DNA of 13,718 nt from an uncultured Collinsella sp. (GTDB taxonomy: Bacteria; Actinomycetota; Coriobacteriia; Coriobacteriales; Coriobacteriaceae), in contig UQPP01000044.1 of assembly GCA_900543025.1 (NCBI GenBank), forward strand, positions 1 through 13,718, written 5' to 3'. Position numbers and translations under genes: made by a program. The first letter of the stretch is position 1; every line of letters starts with the position of its first letter. Under the pieces are notes generated by a model. It had not been told where the DNA came from, did no database searches, and worked only from the letters and a program-made list of their open reading frames with translations. This document shows, piece by piece, positions 5,911 to 12,340 of the stretch.

Positions 5911-6078
5911 GAAAACCACCCCCCACGTTACGAAAATGAACCCACCTAAAACAGGTGGGTGCCCTCATCGACTGTTCCAGCGTCCTTAACAACGAAGGAT
6001 ACCTGTACTAGGTACGACTGTGTGGGCTCCCTAAATAAACGCGACGGTTCACCCAGTTGCTCCGCGGGGGGCGGAATA
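5911..6078 (-). ncRNA. ssrS: probable 6S-like RNA
   Basis: 6S RNA binds sigma70 RNA polymerase by mimicking an open promoter. On the minus strand the ends close with a 12-bp stem (6063-6074 with 5916-5927, two G-U pairs) of very G/C-rich sequence. TTTTCTTTT follows the 3' arm, as expected for an intrinsic terminator. Inside there is a separate 8-bp hairpin on the 3' side, ACCCACCT/AGGTGGGT (5940-5960), as seen in the central bubble of many 6S RNAs. The interior also contains smaller apical helices (GTACCT/AGGTAT, TCCTT/AAGGA). The total of about 168 nt suits the family. A -10 TATGAT (6089 down to 6084) would start transcription near 6077; the -35 is poor. Identification rests on fold, size and layout, not on a profile search. 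Confidence 0.6.
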
Positions 6079-6114
6079 CCTACATCATAAAGCGGCACTT
6101 TGTCGATTCCAGTC

Positions 6115-6143
6115 TTGACATTACAAAAATCGTGTCGGACGAT
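6115..6143 (+). promoter_or_regulatory. promoter for the radical SAM gene
   Basis: A consensus -35 TTGACA (6115-6120) is followed 17 bases later by GACGAT (6138-6143), a weak -10 with three matches to TATAAT. It is almost back to back with the presumed minus-strand promoter of the 6S-like RNA. It would give a leader of about 78 bases. Confidence 0.4.
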
Positions 6144-6227
6144 TACGGCGCCTTAGGGACGGAGCCGTCTACGCGGTCTGGCCCTTTACGTTTGAGCTGC
6201 TGAATCGTTGTTTTGGAGCATGTTTTT

Positions 6228-7166
6228 ATGCCGACGTCGTTGACCGAACTTTTTTCGCCCGCCTGCCATTTGTGTCCGCGCCGTTGCGGTGCGGCGCGCG
6301 ATGAGGGCGCGCGCGGCGTATGCGGTGCTAACGACACGCTCAAGGTGGCCCGCGCGGCGCTCCATATGTGGGAGGAGCCGCCTATCTCGGGCGAGGCCGG
6401 TTCGGGCACGATCTTCTTTAGCGGCTGCTCGCTCAAATGCGTCTATTGCCAGAACCACGAGATCTCGACGGGCAATTTTGGGCTTGAGATTTCGCCCGGG
6501 CGCCTGGTCGAGATTATGCTGGAATTGCAGGACCAGGGTGCTAACAACATCAATTTGGTGACGGCGACGCACTATGCACACCTGTTGCCTGCCGCGATTG
6601 CTGCGGCACGGACGCGCGGGCTGGTCATCCCAATCGTCTACAACACGAGCGGTTACGAGCGCGCGAGTGCCGTGGCGGCGCTGGGCGACCTGGTCGATGT
6701 GTGGCTTACCGACTTTAAATATGCCGATGCCGGGCTTGCGCAGTCGCTCTCTCATATAAAGGATTACCCGCGTGTGGCCGTGTCGGGTCTGGCCCAGATG
6801 GCGCGCGAGATCGAGCGCCGCGGGGGAGAGTTGGTGGACAAGGACGGACTTATGAAGCGCGGTATGATCGTGCGCCACCTGGTGCTTCCGGGGCATGCAG
6901 ACGATTCGTGTCGCGTGCTGGACCTGGTGTGGCAGACGGTGGGCGACGTGCCGATCTCGGTTATGAACCAGTACACGCCCAATGCGCTCATGCGCGAGCA
7001 GGGCGGCGACCTGGCACGCGCCGTGACGCGTGAGGAGTACGAGCAGGTGCTCGACCATGCCGACGACCTGGGTTTTACGACGATGTTCTGGCAAGAGCGC
7101 GGCGCGGTAGACGAGAGCTTCACCCCGGCCTTCGACACCACCGGTGTTCTTACCAGCGCAAAGTAG
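6228..7166 (+). CDS. PflX-type radical SAM protein
   Basis: The 312-residue protein belongs to the radical SAM superfamily, closest in appearance to the PflX group (often labelled pyruvate formate-lyase activating enzyme-like). The cluster motif is CSLKCVYC (Cys67, Cys71, Cys74), which binds the 4Fe-4S centre that cleaves S-adenosylmethionine. An N-terminal CxxCxxxC plus another Cys (residues 13, 16, 20 and 32) is a family feature that may hold a second metal site. The following region (GANNINLVTATHYAHLLP, then the VWLTDFKYAD segment) fits the partial barrel. The substrate is not known. No pyruvate formate-lyase gene is nearby, so a glycyl-radical target cannot be assigned. The ATG at 6228 has GGAG nine bases upstream; a TTG at 6213 would add only five residues. 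Confidence 0.88.
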   Translation: MPTSLTELFSPACHLCPRRCGAARDEGARGVCGANDTLKVARAALHMWEEPPISGEAGSGTIFFSGCSLKCVYCQNHEISTGNFGLEISPGRLVEIMLELQDQGANNINLVTATHYAHLLPAAIAAARTRGLVIPIVYNTSGYERASAVAALGDLVDVWLTDFKYADAGLAQSLSHIKDYPRVAVSGLAQMAREIERRGGELVDKDGLMKRGMIVRHLVLPGHADDSCRVLDLVWQTVGDVPISVMNQYTPNALMREQGGDLARAVTREEYEQVLDHADDLGFTTMFWQERGAVDESFTPAFDTTGVLTSAK

Positions 7167-7174
7167 TGCGTTCG

Positions 7175-7212
7175 TCGATGATTTTTCTGGGACGGGGATA
7201 AAAAATCATCGA
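7175..7212. repeat. AT-rich inverted repeat after the radical SAM gene
   Basis: TCGATGATTTTT (7175-7186) and AAAAATCATCGA (7201-7212) pair perfectly over 12 bp around a 14-base loop that contains GGGACGGGGAT. It begins nine bases after the radical SAM stop and may act as a terminator in either direction, because the arms contain T and A runs. The loop resembles the GGGGAC-type cores of the other repeats in this window. Confidence 0.75.
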
Positions 7213-7275
7213 GAGGATCGCCTGTTCGAAAAGTTGCCAAAATAGCCGCGCCCCAAAAAGACTGGTTATTGGGCG

Positions 7276-7303
7276 TTGACAGTTGGCGAGCCGTAGGTAA
7301 AAT
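7276..7303 (+). promoter_or_regulatory. promoter of the tRNA-Ala gene
   Basis: A perfect -35 TTGACA (7276-7281) is followed after 16 bases by TAAAAT (7298-7303). Predicted transcription starts near 7310, about seven bases before the mature tRNA 5' end. This is the strongest promoter in the window. Confidence 0.85.
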
Positions 7304-7316
7304 ATCGACTTGTCCT

Positions 7317-7389
7317 GGGGACGTAGCTCAGTTGGGAGAGCGCTGCCGTCGCATGGCAGAGGCCGAGGGTTCGACTCCCTTCGTCTCCA
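7317..7389 (+). tRNA. tRNA-Ala (anticodon CGC)
   Basis: The full cloverleaf is readable. The acceptor stem is GGGGACG with CGTCTCC, the D stem GCTC/GAGC, and the anticodon stem CTGCC/GGCAG around loop GTCGCAT. The anticodon CGC is at 7350-7352. The T arm is GAGGG TTCGACT CCCTT, and A73 is the discriminator. Position 3:70 is G-U (7319 with 7386), the main identity element for alanyl-tRNA synthetase, which confirms the assignment. The 3' CCA is not encoded (CCC follows A73), so it must be added by the CCA-adding enzyme. It reads GCG codons. Confidence 0.95.
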
Positions 7390-7403
7390 CCCTTGGATTT
7401 GAT

Positions 7404-7435
7404 AAGCCGCTGACATTGTGTCGGCGGCTTTTTTT
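7404..7435 (+). terminator. intrinsic terminator after tRNA-Ala
   Basis: AAGCCGCTGACA (7404-7415) pairs with TGTCGGCGGCTT (7419-7430) in a 12-bp stem with one G-U pair and a 3-base loop, followed by T through 7435. It ends only 18 bases before the start codon of the next gene. Confidence 0.9.
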
Positions 7436-7453
7436 AAAAGAAAGGGCTTTACC

Positions 7454-7912
7454 ATGGCCGAGCTTGAGTCCCAACCATTGTCCGACGAGGAGCGCGCTGA
7501 GTTGGAAGAGCTCCGCGCTGAGAAGGCCCGCCGCGAGGCTCGGGAAGAGGCCCGTCGCGAGCGCGAGGAGCTGGCTGCCCTGCGTGCCGAGCGTGCGAAG
7601 GCCGAGGAGGTCGCCTCGAACGCCGCATCCGAGCGCAAGCCCGCGCCCGCACCCAAGCCCGCTGCAGCGAAGCCTGCGCCTGCCGCGCCCAAACCTCAGC
7701 CTAAAAAGGCCGCTCGTCCCAAGTCCGTCGAGCCCAAGCCGAGCCGTGACGAGATGACCTTTGCCCAGCGCATGGTTACCTCCAAGGAACCTACGGGCGA
7801 GAACGAGATCCCTGGCATGGCGCCGGCTCAAAAAATCATCATTGTCCTTGCCCTCATCGCGTTTGTCATCTTTATGGGCTACACGATCCTGACCAGCATG
7901 GGCCTGCTCTAA
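7454..7912 (+). CDS. small tail-anchored coiled-coil membrane protein, function unknown
   Basis: I do not recognise a named family. The 152-residue protein has three parts. Residues 11-57 are almost all Glu, Arg, Ala and Leu with heptad-like spacing, a probable coiled coil. Residues 61-97 are a Pro/Ala/Lys linker. After a short conserved-looking stretch (98-126), a hydrophobic helix at about 128-148 ends four residues from the C-terminus. With no signal peptide, this predicts a tail-anchored inner-membrane protein with its bulk in the cytoplasm. The ATG at 7454 is preceded by AAAGGG. The open frame continues upstream to 7418 but that part lies in the terminator. I see no promoter between the tRNA terminator and the ATG, so expression may rely on readthrough from the tRNA promoter. 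Confidence 0.8.
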   Translation: MAELESQPLSDEERAELEELRAEKARREAREEARREREELAALRAERAKAEEVASNAASERKPAPAPKPAAAKPAPAAPKPQPKKAARPKSVEPKPSRDEMTFAQRMVTSKEPTGENEIPGMAPAQKIIIVLALIAFVIFMGYTILTSMGLL

Positions 7913-7996
7913 CCGATTTGCATCGGGCGTCATGTCCGCATGCTCTGCTCTCGTCCAACCCTCAAATTCTGCACCACACATCCGAAAGGTCGCCCC

Positions 7997-9502
7997 ATGG
8001 CTTTGACCGATATCTCTCATCCCACCGACATCGCAATGCTCACCGATCTGTACGAACTCACTATGGCCCAGGGCCTGTGGGAGAGCGGCAAGGCCAATGA
8101 GCAGGGTTGTTTTACCGCGTTTTACCGCGACCATCCCTTTGGCAGCGCCTATGCCGTCATGTGCGGCACCGCCGAGCTGCCCGAGCTAGTCGAGAATCTG
8201 CGCTTTACGCCCGAGGATATCGACTACCTCGCCTCGCTCCAGGCCCCGGCCGGCGGCGCGATGTTCAAGTCCGCATTCCTCGACTACCTGCGCGATTTTC
8301 GTGCGCATGAAAATATCGACGCCGTCCCCGAGGGCGAGCTCGTCTTTCCACGCGAGCCCATGGTGCGCGTCACCGGTCCTGCGCTCGAGTGCCAGCTGCT
8401 TGAGACGGCGCTGCTCAACATCGTCGGGTTCCAGACACTTGTCGCCACCAAGACGGCGCGAGTGGTGCTGGCGGCGGACGGCCGTCCCGTGGCCGAGTTT
8501 GGCCTGCGCCGAGCCCAGGGTCCTGATGGCGGCCTGGCCGTTGCGCGCGCGAGCTACGTCGCCGGCTGCTCCTCTACGTCCAATGTGCTCGCCGGCCGCC
8601 GCTACGGTATTCCCGTCTTTGGCACGCATGCGCACAGCTGGGTGATGAGCTTCGATTCCGAGCTCGAGGCCTTCCGCGCCTTTGCCAAGTCGAGCCCCAA
8701 GAACTGCACGCTGCTCATCGACACCTACGACGTGCGCGAGGGCTGCGAGCATGCCATTACGGTTGCCAAGGAGATGGAGGCGGCGGGCGAGCGCCTGTCG
8801 GCTATTCGCATTGACTCGGGCGACCTCGCCAAGCTCTCCAAGTATGTCCGCGGTCGTTTCGATGCCGAGGGCCTGCCCTATGTGGGAATCTCGGTTTCTA
8901 ACGATCTGGATGAGTACACGATTCAGTCGCTGCTCGACCAGGGCGCGCCCATCGATAGCTTTGGCGTGGGCACCAAGCTCGCGACCTGCTACGACCAGCC
9001 GGCGCTGGGCGGCGTGTACAAGCTTTCCGCCCGCCGTGCGAGCGAGGCCGACCCGTGGACGCCGGTGGTCAAGCTCTCCGAGCAGCCCTACAAGCGCACG
9101 ATCCCGGGCGTGCAGCGCGTGCGCCGTTATTACGACGGCTTTGGCGGCCCGGTCTGCGACATGATCTACGACGAGGACCATCTGGTGGGGGAGGGCGCCG
9201 CGCGCGGCAATACCCTCGTGGCCGTGAATGATGCCGCCCTGGTGACCGACGTGTCGGAGCTTGAGTATCGCGAGCTGCTGGTGCCGATCGTGCGCGATGG
9301 CAGTGCAGTGGCTCCGCGTGAGAGCATCCAGGACGCGCGCGAGCGCTGTGCTTGGGCGCTTGATCATCTGGACGCAGCTTTCAAGCGCTTCCTGTACCCG
9401 CAGACCTATGTGGTGGGCATGGAGCAGGGCCTGGCTCAGGTGCGCGACGAGCTCGTGCGCAAGAACATGGCCGCGGCTTCTGCCTTTCCTTGGGCTCACT
9501 AA
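7997..9502 (+). CDS. pncB: nicotinate phosphoribosyltransferase
   Basis: This enzyme makes nicotinate mononucleotide from nicotinate and phosphoribosyl pyrophosphate, with ATP hydrolysis, in NAD salvage (Preiss-Handler route). The 501 residues fit the long bacterial form. Typical segments: MLTDLYELTMAQG (14-26), EFGLRRAQG (167-175), GTHAHSW (209-215), LIDTYD (240-245), IRIDSGDL (270-277) and the phosphate-loop region FGVGTKL (322-328). I chose the ATG at 7997, with GAAAGG upstream; an upstream in-frame ATG at 7940 lacks family similarity. It lies 84 bases after the tail-anchored protein gene and 79 before proB, all on the plus strand, so cotranscription is possible. A 5-bp hairpin with a 4-base loop (7913-7926) precedes it but lacks a U tract. 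Confidence 0.96.
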   Translation: MALTDISHPTDIAMLTDLYELTMAQGLWESGKANEQGCFTAFYRDHPFGSAYAVMCGTAELPELVENLRFTPEDIDYLASLQAPAGGAMFKSAFLDYLRDFRAHENIDAVPEGELVFPREPMVRVTGPALECQLLETALLNIVGFQTLVATKTARVVLAADGRPVAEFGLRRAQGPDGGLAVARASYVAGCSSTSNVLAGRRYGIPVFGTHAHSWVMSFDSELEAFRAFAKSSPKNCTLLIDTYDVREGCEHAITVAKEMEAAGERLSAIRIDSGDLAKLSKYVRGRFDAEGLPYVGISVSNDLDEYTIQSLLDQGAPIDSFGVGTKLATCYDQPALGGVYKLSARRASEADPWTPVVKLSEQPYKRTIPGVQRVRRYYDGFGGPVCDMIYDEDHLVGEGAARGNTLVAVNDAALVTDVSELEYRELLVPIVRDGSAVAPRESIQDARERCAWALDHLDAAFKRFLYPQTYVVGMEQGLAQVRDELVRKNMAAASAFPWAH

Positions 9503-9506
9503 TTCC

Positions 9507-9545
9507 TTGGGCGGTAGGGGCGAGTCACGCTCCCTTGGCCGCCAA
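9507..9545 (+). promoter_or_regulatory. hairpin between pncB and proB
   Basis: An outer stem pairs TTGG-CGG (9507-9514, one bulged G) with CCGCCAA (9539-9545). An inner stem pairs GGGGCG (9517-9522) with CGCTCC (9528-9533, one G-U). No U tract follows, so it is not a normal terminator. It could protect the pncB 3' end or influence proB expression. Confidence 0.35.
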
Positions 9546-9581
9546 CTCGGCCGTTCGCTGAACAGTTGATTGGTTTGACGT

Positions 9582-10709
9582 ATGACGACTTCTTATAAAA
9601 CGATGGTGGTAAAGATCGGTTCGTCCACGGTGGTGGGTGCCGATGGCAAGGTCAACCGCGCCTTTATCAGCGGACTTGCCGATCAGGCCGCAGCGCTGCG
9701 CAAGCTCGGCTGGCGTCTGGTCGTGGTGAGCTCGGGCGCTATCGCCTGTGGCTATCCCGTGTTGGGCTTCGACCGCAAGCCGGTCGGCGACCTTCCGAGC
9801 CTGCAGGCTTGCGCCTCGGCTGGTCAGTGCATCATCTCGTCGGCCTACGACGAGGAGTTCCATGCGCGCGACCTGCTCACCTCGCTCGTGCTGCTCACGC
9901 GCCACGATACGGCCCGCCGCACGTCTTACCTGCACGCGCGCGACGCCCTGCTGCGCCTCGTGGAGCTTGGCGTGGTGCCGGTCGTCAACGAGAACGATAC
10001 CGTCACCGTCGACGAGATTAAGTTCGGCGACAACGACACGCTGGCGGCGCTCGTGAGCTGCTTGGTTTCCGCCGACCTGTGCGTGACGCTGTCCGACATC
10101 GACGGCCTCTACACCGCCAATCCGCACGAGGACCCGACGGCCGAGTTTGTCCCGGTCGTGCATAAGATCGATGCCAAGATCATTGCCTCGGCGGGTGATT
10201 CTTCGACCTCGGTGGGTACGGGCGGCATGATCACCAAGATTCGCGCGAGCCGCATTTTGATGACGGCGGGCATTCAGAGCGTGATTTGCTCGGGCGAGGA
10301 GCCCGATGCGCTCGTGCGCCTCGCCCGCGGCGAGAGCGTGGGCACGCTGTTCGATCCGCCGGCGGAGCGTCTGGATATCGCACCCCGCAAGCTGTGGATC
10401 GCGCTGGGCGACAAGGCCCACGGTTCGGTAACGGTCGATGATGGTGCTGCGAAGGCGCTGGTCAGCCGTGGTTCTTCCCTGCTTGCGGTGGGTATTCGCG
10501 AGGTTGATGGCCAGTTTGCCGAGGGCGATGTGCTCGATGTGTGCGATCCGAGCGGTATGGTTGTCGCCCGCGGTATCGCCGAAGCCGATTCGGACGTGCT
10601 GGAGCTTGCAGCCGGACGCCGCCAGGACCAGATCGCCAGCAACCGCCTGCTCGCAGATCTGGCAGAGAAGCCGGCGATACACAGGGATAACTTGATCGTA
10701 TTTGCATAA
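9582..10709 (+). CDS. proB: glutamate 5-kinase
   Basis: ProB phosphorylates glutamate to gamma-glutamyl phosphate, the first and usually proline-inhibited step of proline synthesis. The 375 residues give two domains. The amino-acid kinase domain (about 6-260) has VVKIGSSTVV (9-18), VVVSSGAIACG (47-57), the glutamate-binding VVNENDTV (134-141), FGDNDTLAALVS (148-159) and GTGGMITKIRAS (212-223). A C-terminal PUA domain (about 268-365) is found in many bacterial ProB proteins. The ATG at 9582 has no clear SD; only a weak GG lies upstream, so translation may be modest or coupled. The proA gene, normally next door, lies about 1.6 kb away beyond a hydrolase on the other strand. A strong terminator follows the stop directly. 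Confidence 0.96.
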   Translation: MTTSYKTMVVKIGSSTVVGADGKVNRAFISGLADQAAALRKLGWRLVVVSSGAIACGYPVLGFDRKPVGDLPSLQACASAGQCIISSAYDEEFHARDLLTSLVLLTRHDTARRTSYLHARDALLRLVELGVVPVVNENDTVTVDEIKFGDNDTLAALVSCLVSADLCVTLSDIDGLYTANPHEDPTAEFVPVVHKIDAKIIASAGDSSTSVGTGGMITKIRASRILMTAGIQSVICSGEEPDALVRLARGESVGTLFDPPAERLDIAPRKLWIALGDKAHGSVTVDDGAAKALVSRGSSLLAVGIREVDGQFAEGDVLDVCDPSGMVVARGIAEADSDVLELAAGRRQDQIASNRLLADLAEKPAIHRDNLIVFA

Positions 10710-10753
10710 AGAAAGACAGCGCTGCGGATCGTTTCCCGCAGCGCTGTCTTTCT
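10710..10753. terminator. bidirectional terminator between proB and the hydrolase
   Basis: AGAAAGACAGCGCTGCGG (10710-10727) pairs perfectly with CCGCAGCGCTGTCTTTCT (10736-10753) around an 8-base loop. The 18-bp stem carries TCTTTCT on its plus-strand exit and the equivalent on the minus strand, so it should serve both convergent genes. It starts at the base after the proB stop codon. Confidence 0.85.
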
Positions 10754-10755
10754 CG

Positions 10756-10790
10756 TGCCGGCACTTGGGGACGTTCCTTTTGTGCCGGCA
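10756..10790. repeat. second repeat type (GTGCCGGCA arms, GGGGAC core)
   Basis: TGCCGGCAC (10756-10764) and GTGCCGGCA (10782-10790) flank a 17-base loop, TTGGGGACGTTCCTTTT. The loop shares the GGGGAC...CCTTT layout of the other repeats but has different arms. A degenerate second core (GGGAACGCTCCTTTG, 10794-10808) follows directly and ends at the base before the hydrolase stop. Confidence 0.75.
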
Positions 10791-10808
10791 GGCGGGAACG
10801 CTCCTTTG

Positions 10809-12227
10809 CTAGAAGATCCGGCGCAGGTCTCCGCGGTTGAGGGCTTCGTTGTAGAGGTGCTTGAACACCACGCTGCCGTGCAGGCCATCGTGCTCAAACT
10901 CGTTCGTCACCCAGGCATGCGAGTTGCCCACGCGGCTGAGTGTGTCGAGCTGCAGACCCGAATCGACGTACATGTCGTCGAAGTACACCGCAGCCTGGAG
11001 TGGTACTTCGTTGCAGGCCAAGCGTTGCGGGTCGTAGATCTTGTCCCAACTGGTGTCTTCCATCAGCAGGTCCATGGCGGGCTTGAAGGGCTTGAGCTCG
11101 GGCATCTGCTCAAACATCCACGGGAACATGGCCTCGCCGGTAAACATGAGCGGGCGCGCAAGCGTGTCGAACTCGGCGCGGTGCGCCTTCTCTTCTGCCG
11201 CGGCCCAGCGGATGGGCATGGTGTCGCCATCGGCGTAGATGAATTCCTGCAGCGTCCAGTACAGCGGATTCGTGCGTGTGTTGGTGCGCTCGAAGGCGCG
11301 CATCAAAAAGCTGTCGGATACCGAGGAGCCGCAGCTCAGCGTACCGTCGCCATCAACAAACGCGTGATCGATGATCCAGTGCATGCGCTCAAAGCTCGGC
11401 TTCATGCCAAAGTCGCTGCCCATGAGCTGCAGGCGCTCGACCGTCATCGGCGAGCCGTCGGGCAGCACGGGCTTTTGTTCCTCGAGGGCATCTGCCAGGG
11501 CCGCCACGCGCTCAACGTCGGCGGGGTAGCGGTCGTAATACTGCTGGGTCTTGGCGGCCATGCGCGGGAAGGTGTGCGCGTAGACCTCGCTGGCGCTTGC
11601 CGGCACGTGCGGAATGCCGCCGCAGGTAAAGCTTGCCGCCACGCCCTCGGGAAAGAGCGACAGATAGCTCAACGTCAAAAAGCCGCCGTAGCTCTGCCCG
11701 AGTGTGACCCAGGGCTTGCCGCCAAAGCCCACCAGGCGCAGGTACTCAAAATCGCGCACGATGGAGCTGGCGAGATGGCGCTTGAGGAAGTCCGCCTGCG
11801 AGCGGGCCGCATTGGCTCCTGCTGCCTCGGCGCGATTGCCCAAGGCGGCAATTGTGCGCCCGTCAACACAGCTGCTGCGCCCCGTTCCACGCTGGTCGGG
11901 CAGTACGACGCGGAAATGCTTGACGGCCTCCTCGATCCAGCCATCGCTTGTGGGTGATAGCGGACGCGGGCTCTCGCCGCCGGGGCCGCCCTGCAAAAAG
12001 AGGAGGAGCGGCAGGTCGTCGTTGATACGGTCGGGCGCGCAGACCACGCGGTAGAAGAGCTTGATGCTCTCGGGTGCGCCGGCGATGGGCGCCGGCATGG
12101 CGCCGCGGCGCATGGTGCTGCCGACGGCCAAAAGCATGGGCTCAAGGCCGCGCCAGTCGAGGGGGACATCGATGCTGTGGTCCTCGACATACAGGCCGGG
12201 GACGTGGTACGAAGTGATGAGCGCCAT
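10809..12227 (-). CDS. alpha/beta hydrolase, prolyl aminopeptidase-like (S33)
   Basis: The 472-residue serine hydrolase has the proline iminopeptidase signature set. These are the oxyanion loop LQGGPGG (78-84), DQRGTGRSS (111-119) and the nucleophile elbow GQSYGG (177-182, Ser179). A C-terminal region supplies an acidic residue (YVDSGLQ) and a His (EFEHDGLHG) as the likely remaining triad members. Enzymes of this group remove N-terminal proline from peptides; some members have wider specificity. No signal peptide is visible, so it is probably cytoplasmic. The ATG at 12227 is preceded by GGAAG; an open frame extends to 12317 without family similarity. It sits between proB and proA on the opposite strand. 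Released proline would feed the pool that proBA makes, a plausible functional link that the sequence does not prove. Confidence 0.88.
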   Translation of the reverse strand: MALITSYHVPGLYVEDHSIDVPLDWRGLEPMLLAVGSTMRRGAMPAPIAGAPESIKLFYRVVCAPDRINDDLPLLLFLQGGPGGESPRPLSPTSDGWIEEAVKHFRVVLPDQRGTGRSSCVDGRTIAALGNRAEAAGANAARSQADFLKRHLASSIVRDFEYLRLVGFGGKPWVTLGQSYGGFLTLSYLSLFPEGVAASFTCGGIPHVPASASEVYAHTFPRMAAKTQQYYDRYPADVERVAALADALEEQKPVLPDGSPMTVERLQLMGSDFGMKPSFERMHWIIDHAFVDGDGTLSCGSSVSDSFLMRAFERTNTRTNPLYWTLQEFIYADGDTMPIRWAAAEEKAHRAEFDTLARPLMFTGEAMFPWMFEQMPELKPFKPAMDLLMEDTSWDKIYDPQRLACNEVPLQAAVYFDDMYVDSGLQLDTLSRVGNSHAWVTNEFEHDGLHGSVVFKHLYNEALNRGDLRRIF

Positions 12228-12265
12228 GTGATGCTTCCATTCGTTGCGGTGTTTCGGGTTGACCA

Positions 12266-12296
12266 ATTCTACCGCCGTCGGCGAGGATGCGTGCAA
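12266..12296 (-). promoter_or_regulatory. possible promoter of the hydrolase gene
   Basis: On the minus strand TAGAAT (12271 down to 12266) resembles a -10 box. TTGCAC (12296 down to 12291) is a possible -35, but the 19-base spacing is long. It lies about 40 bases upstream of the hydrolase ATG, in the 113-base divergent gap shared with proA. No good plus-strand promoter for proA is visible in the same gap. Confidence 0.3.
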
Positions 12297-12340
12297 ATCG
12301 GCTACCATGGTTGGCAAACATCTAAGAGAAAGGGCCGTCC

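Noticed and set aside
7249..7275. CGCCC/GGGCG inverted repeat before the tRNA promoter
   Set aside because: It is a short stem with a bulge and no U tract, overlaps the start of the promoter region, and is expected by chance in GC-rich sequence.
8186..9499. Long minus-strand frames opposite pncB (8186-9499), proB (9525-10682) and proA (12563-13711)
   Set aside because: High GC content produces long antisense frames. The translations look like no family and overlap well-supported enzymes.
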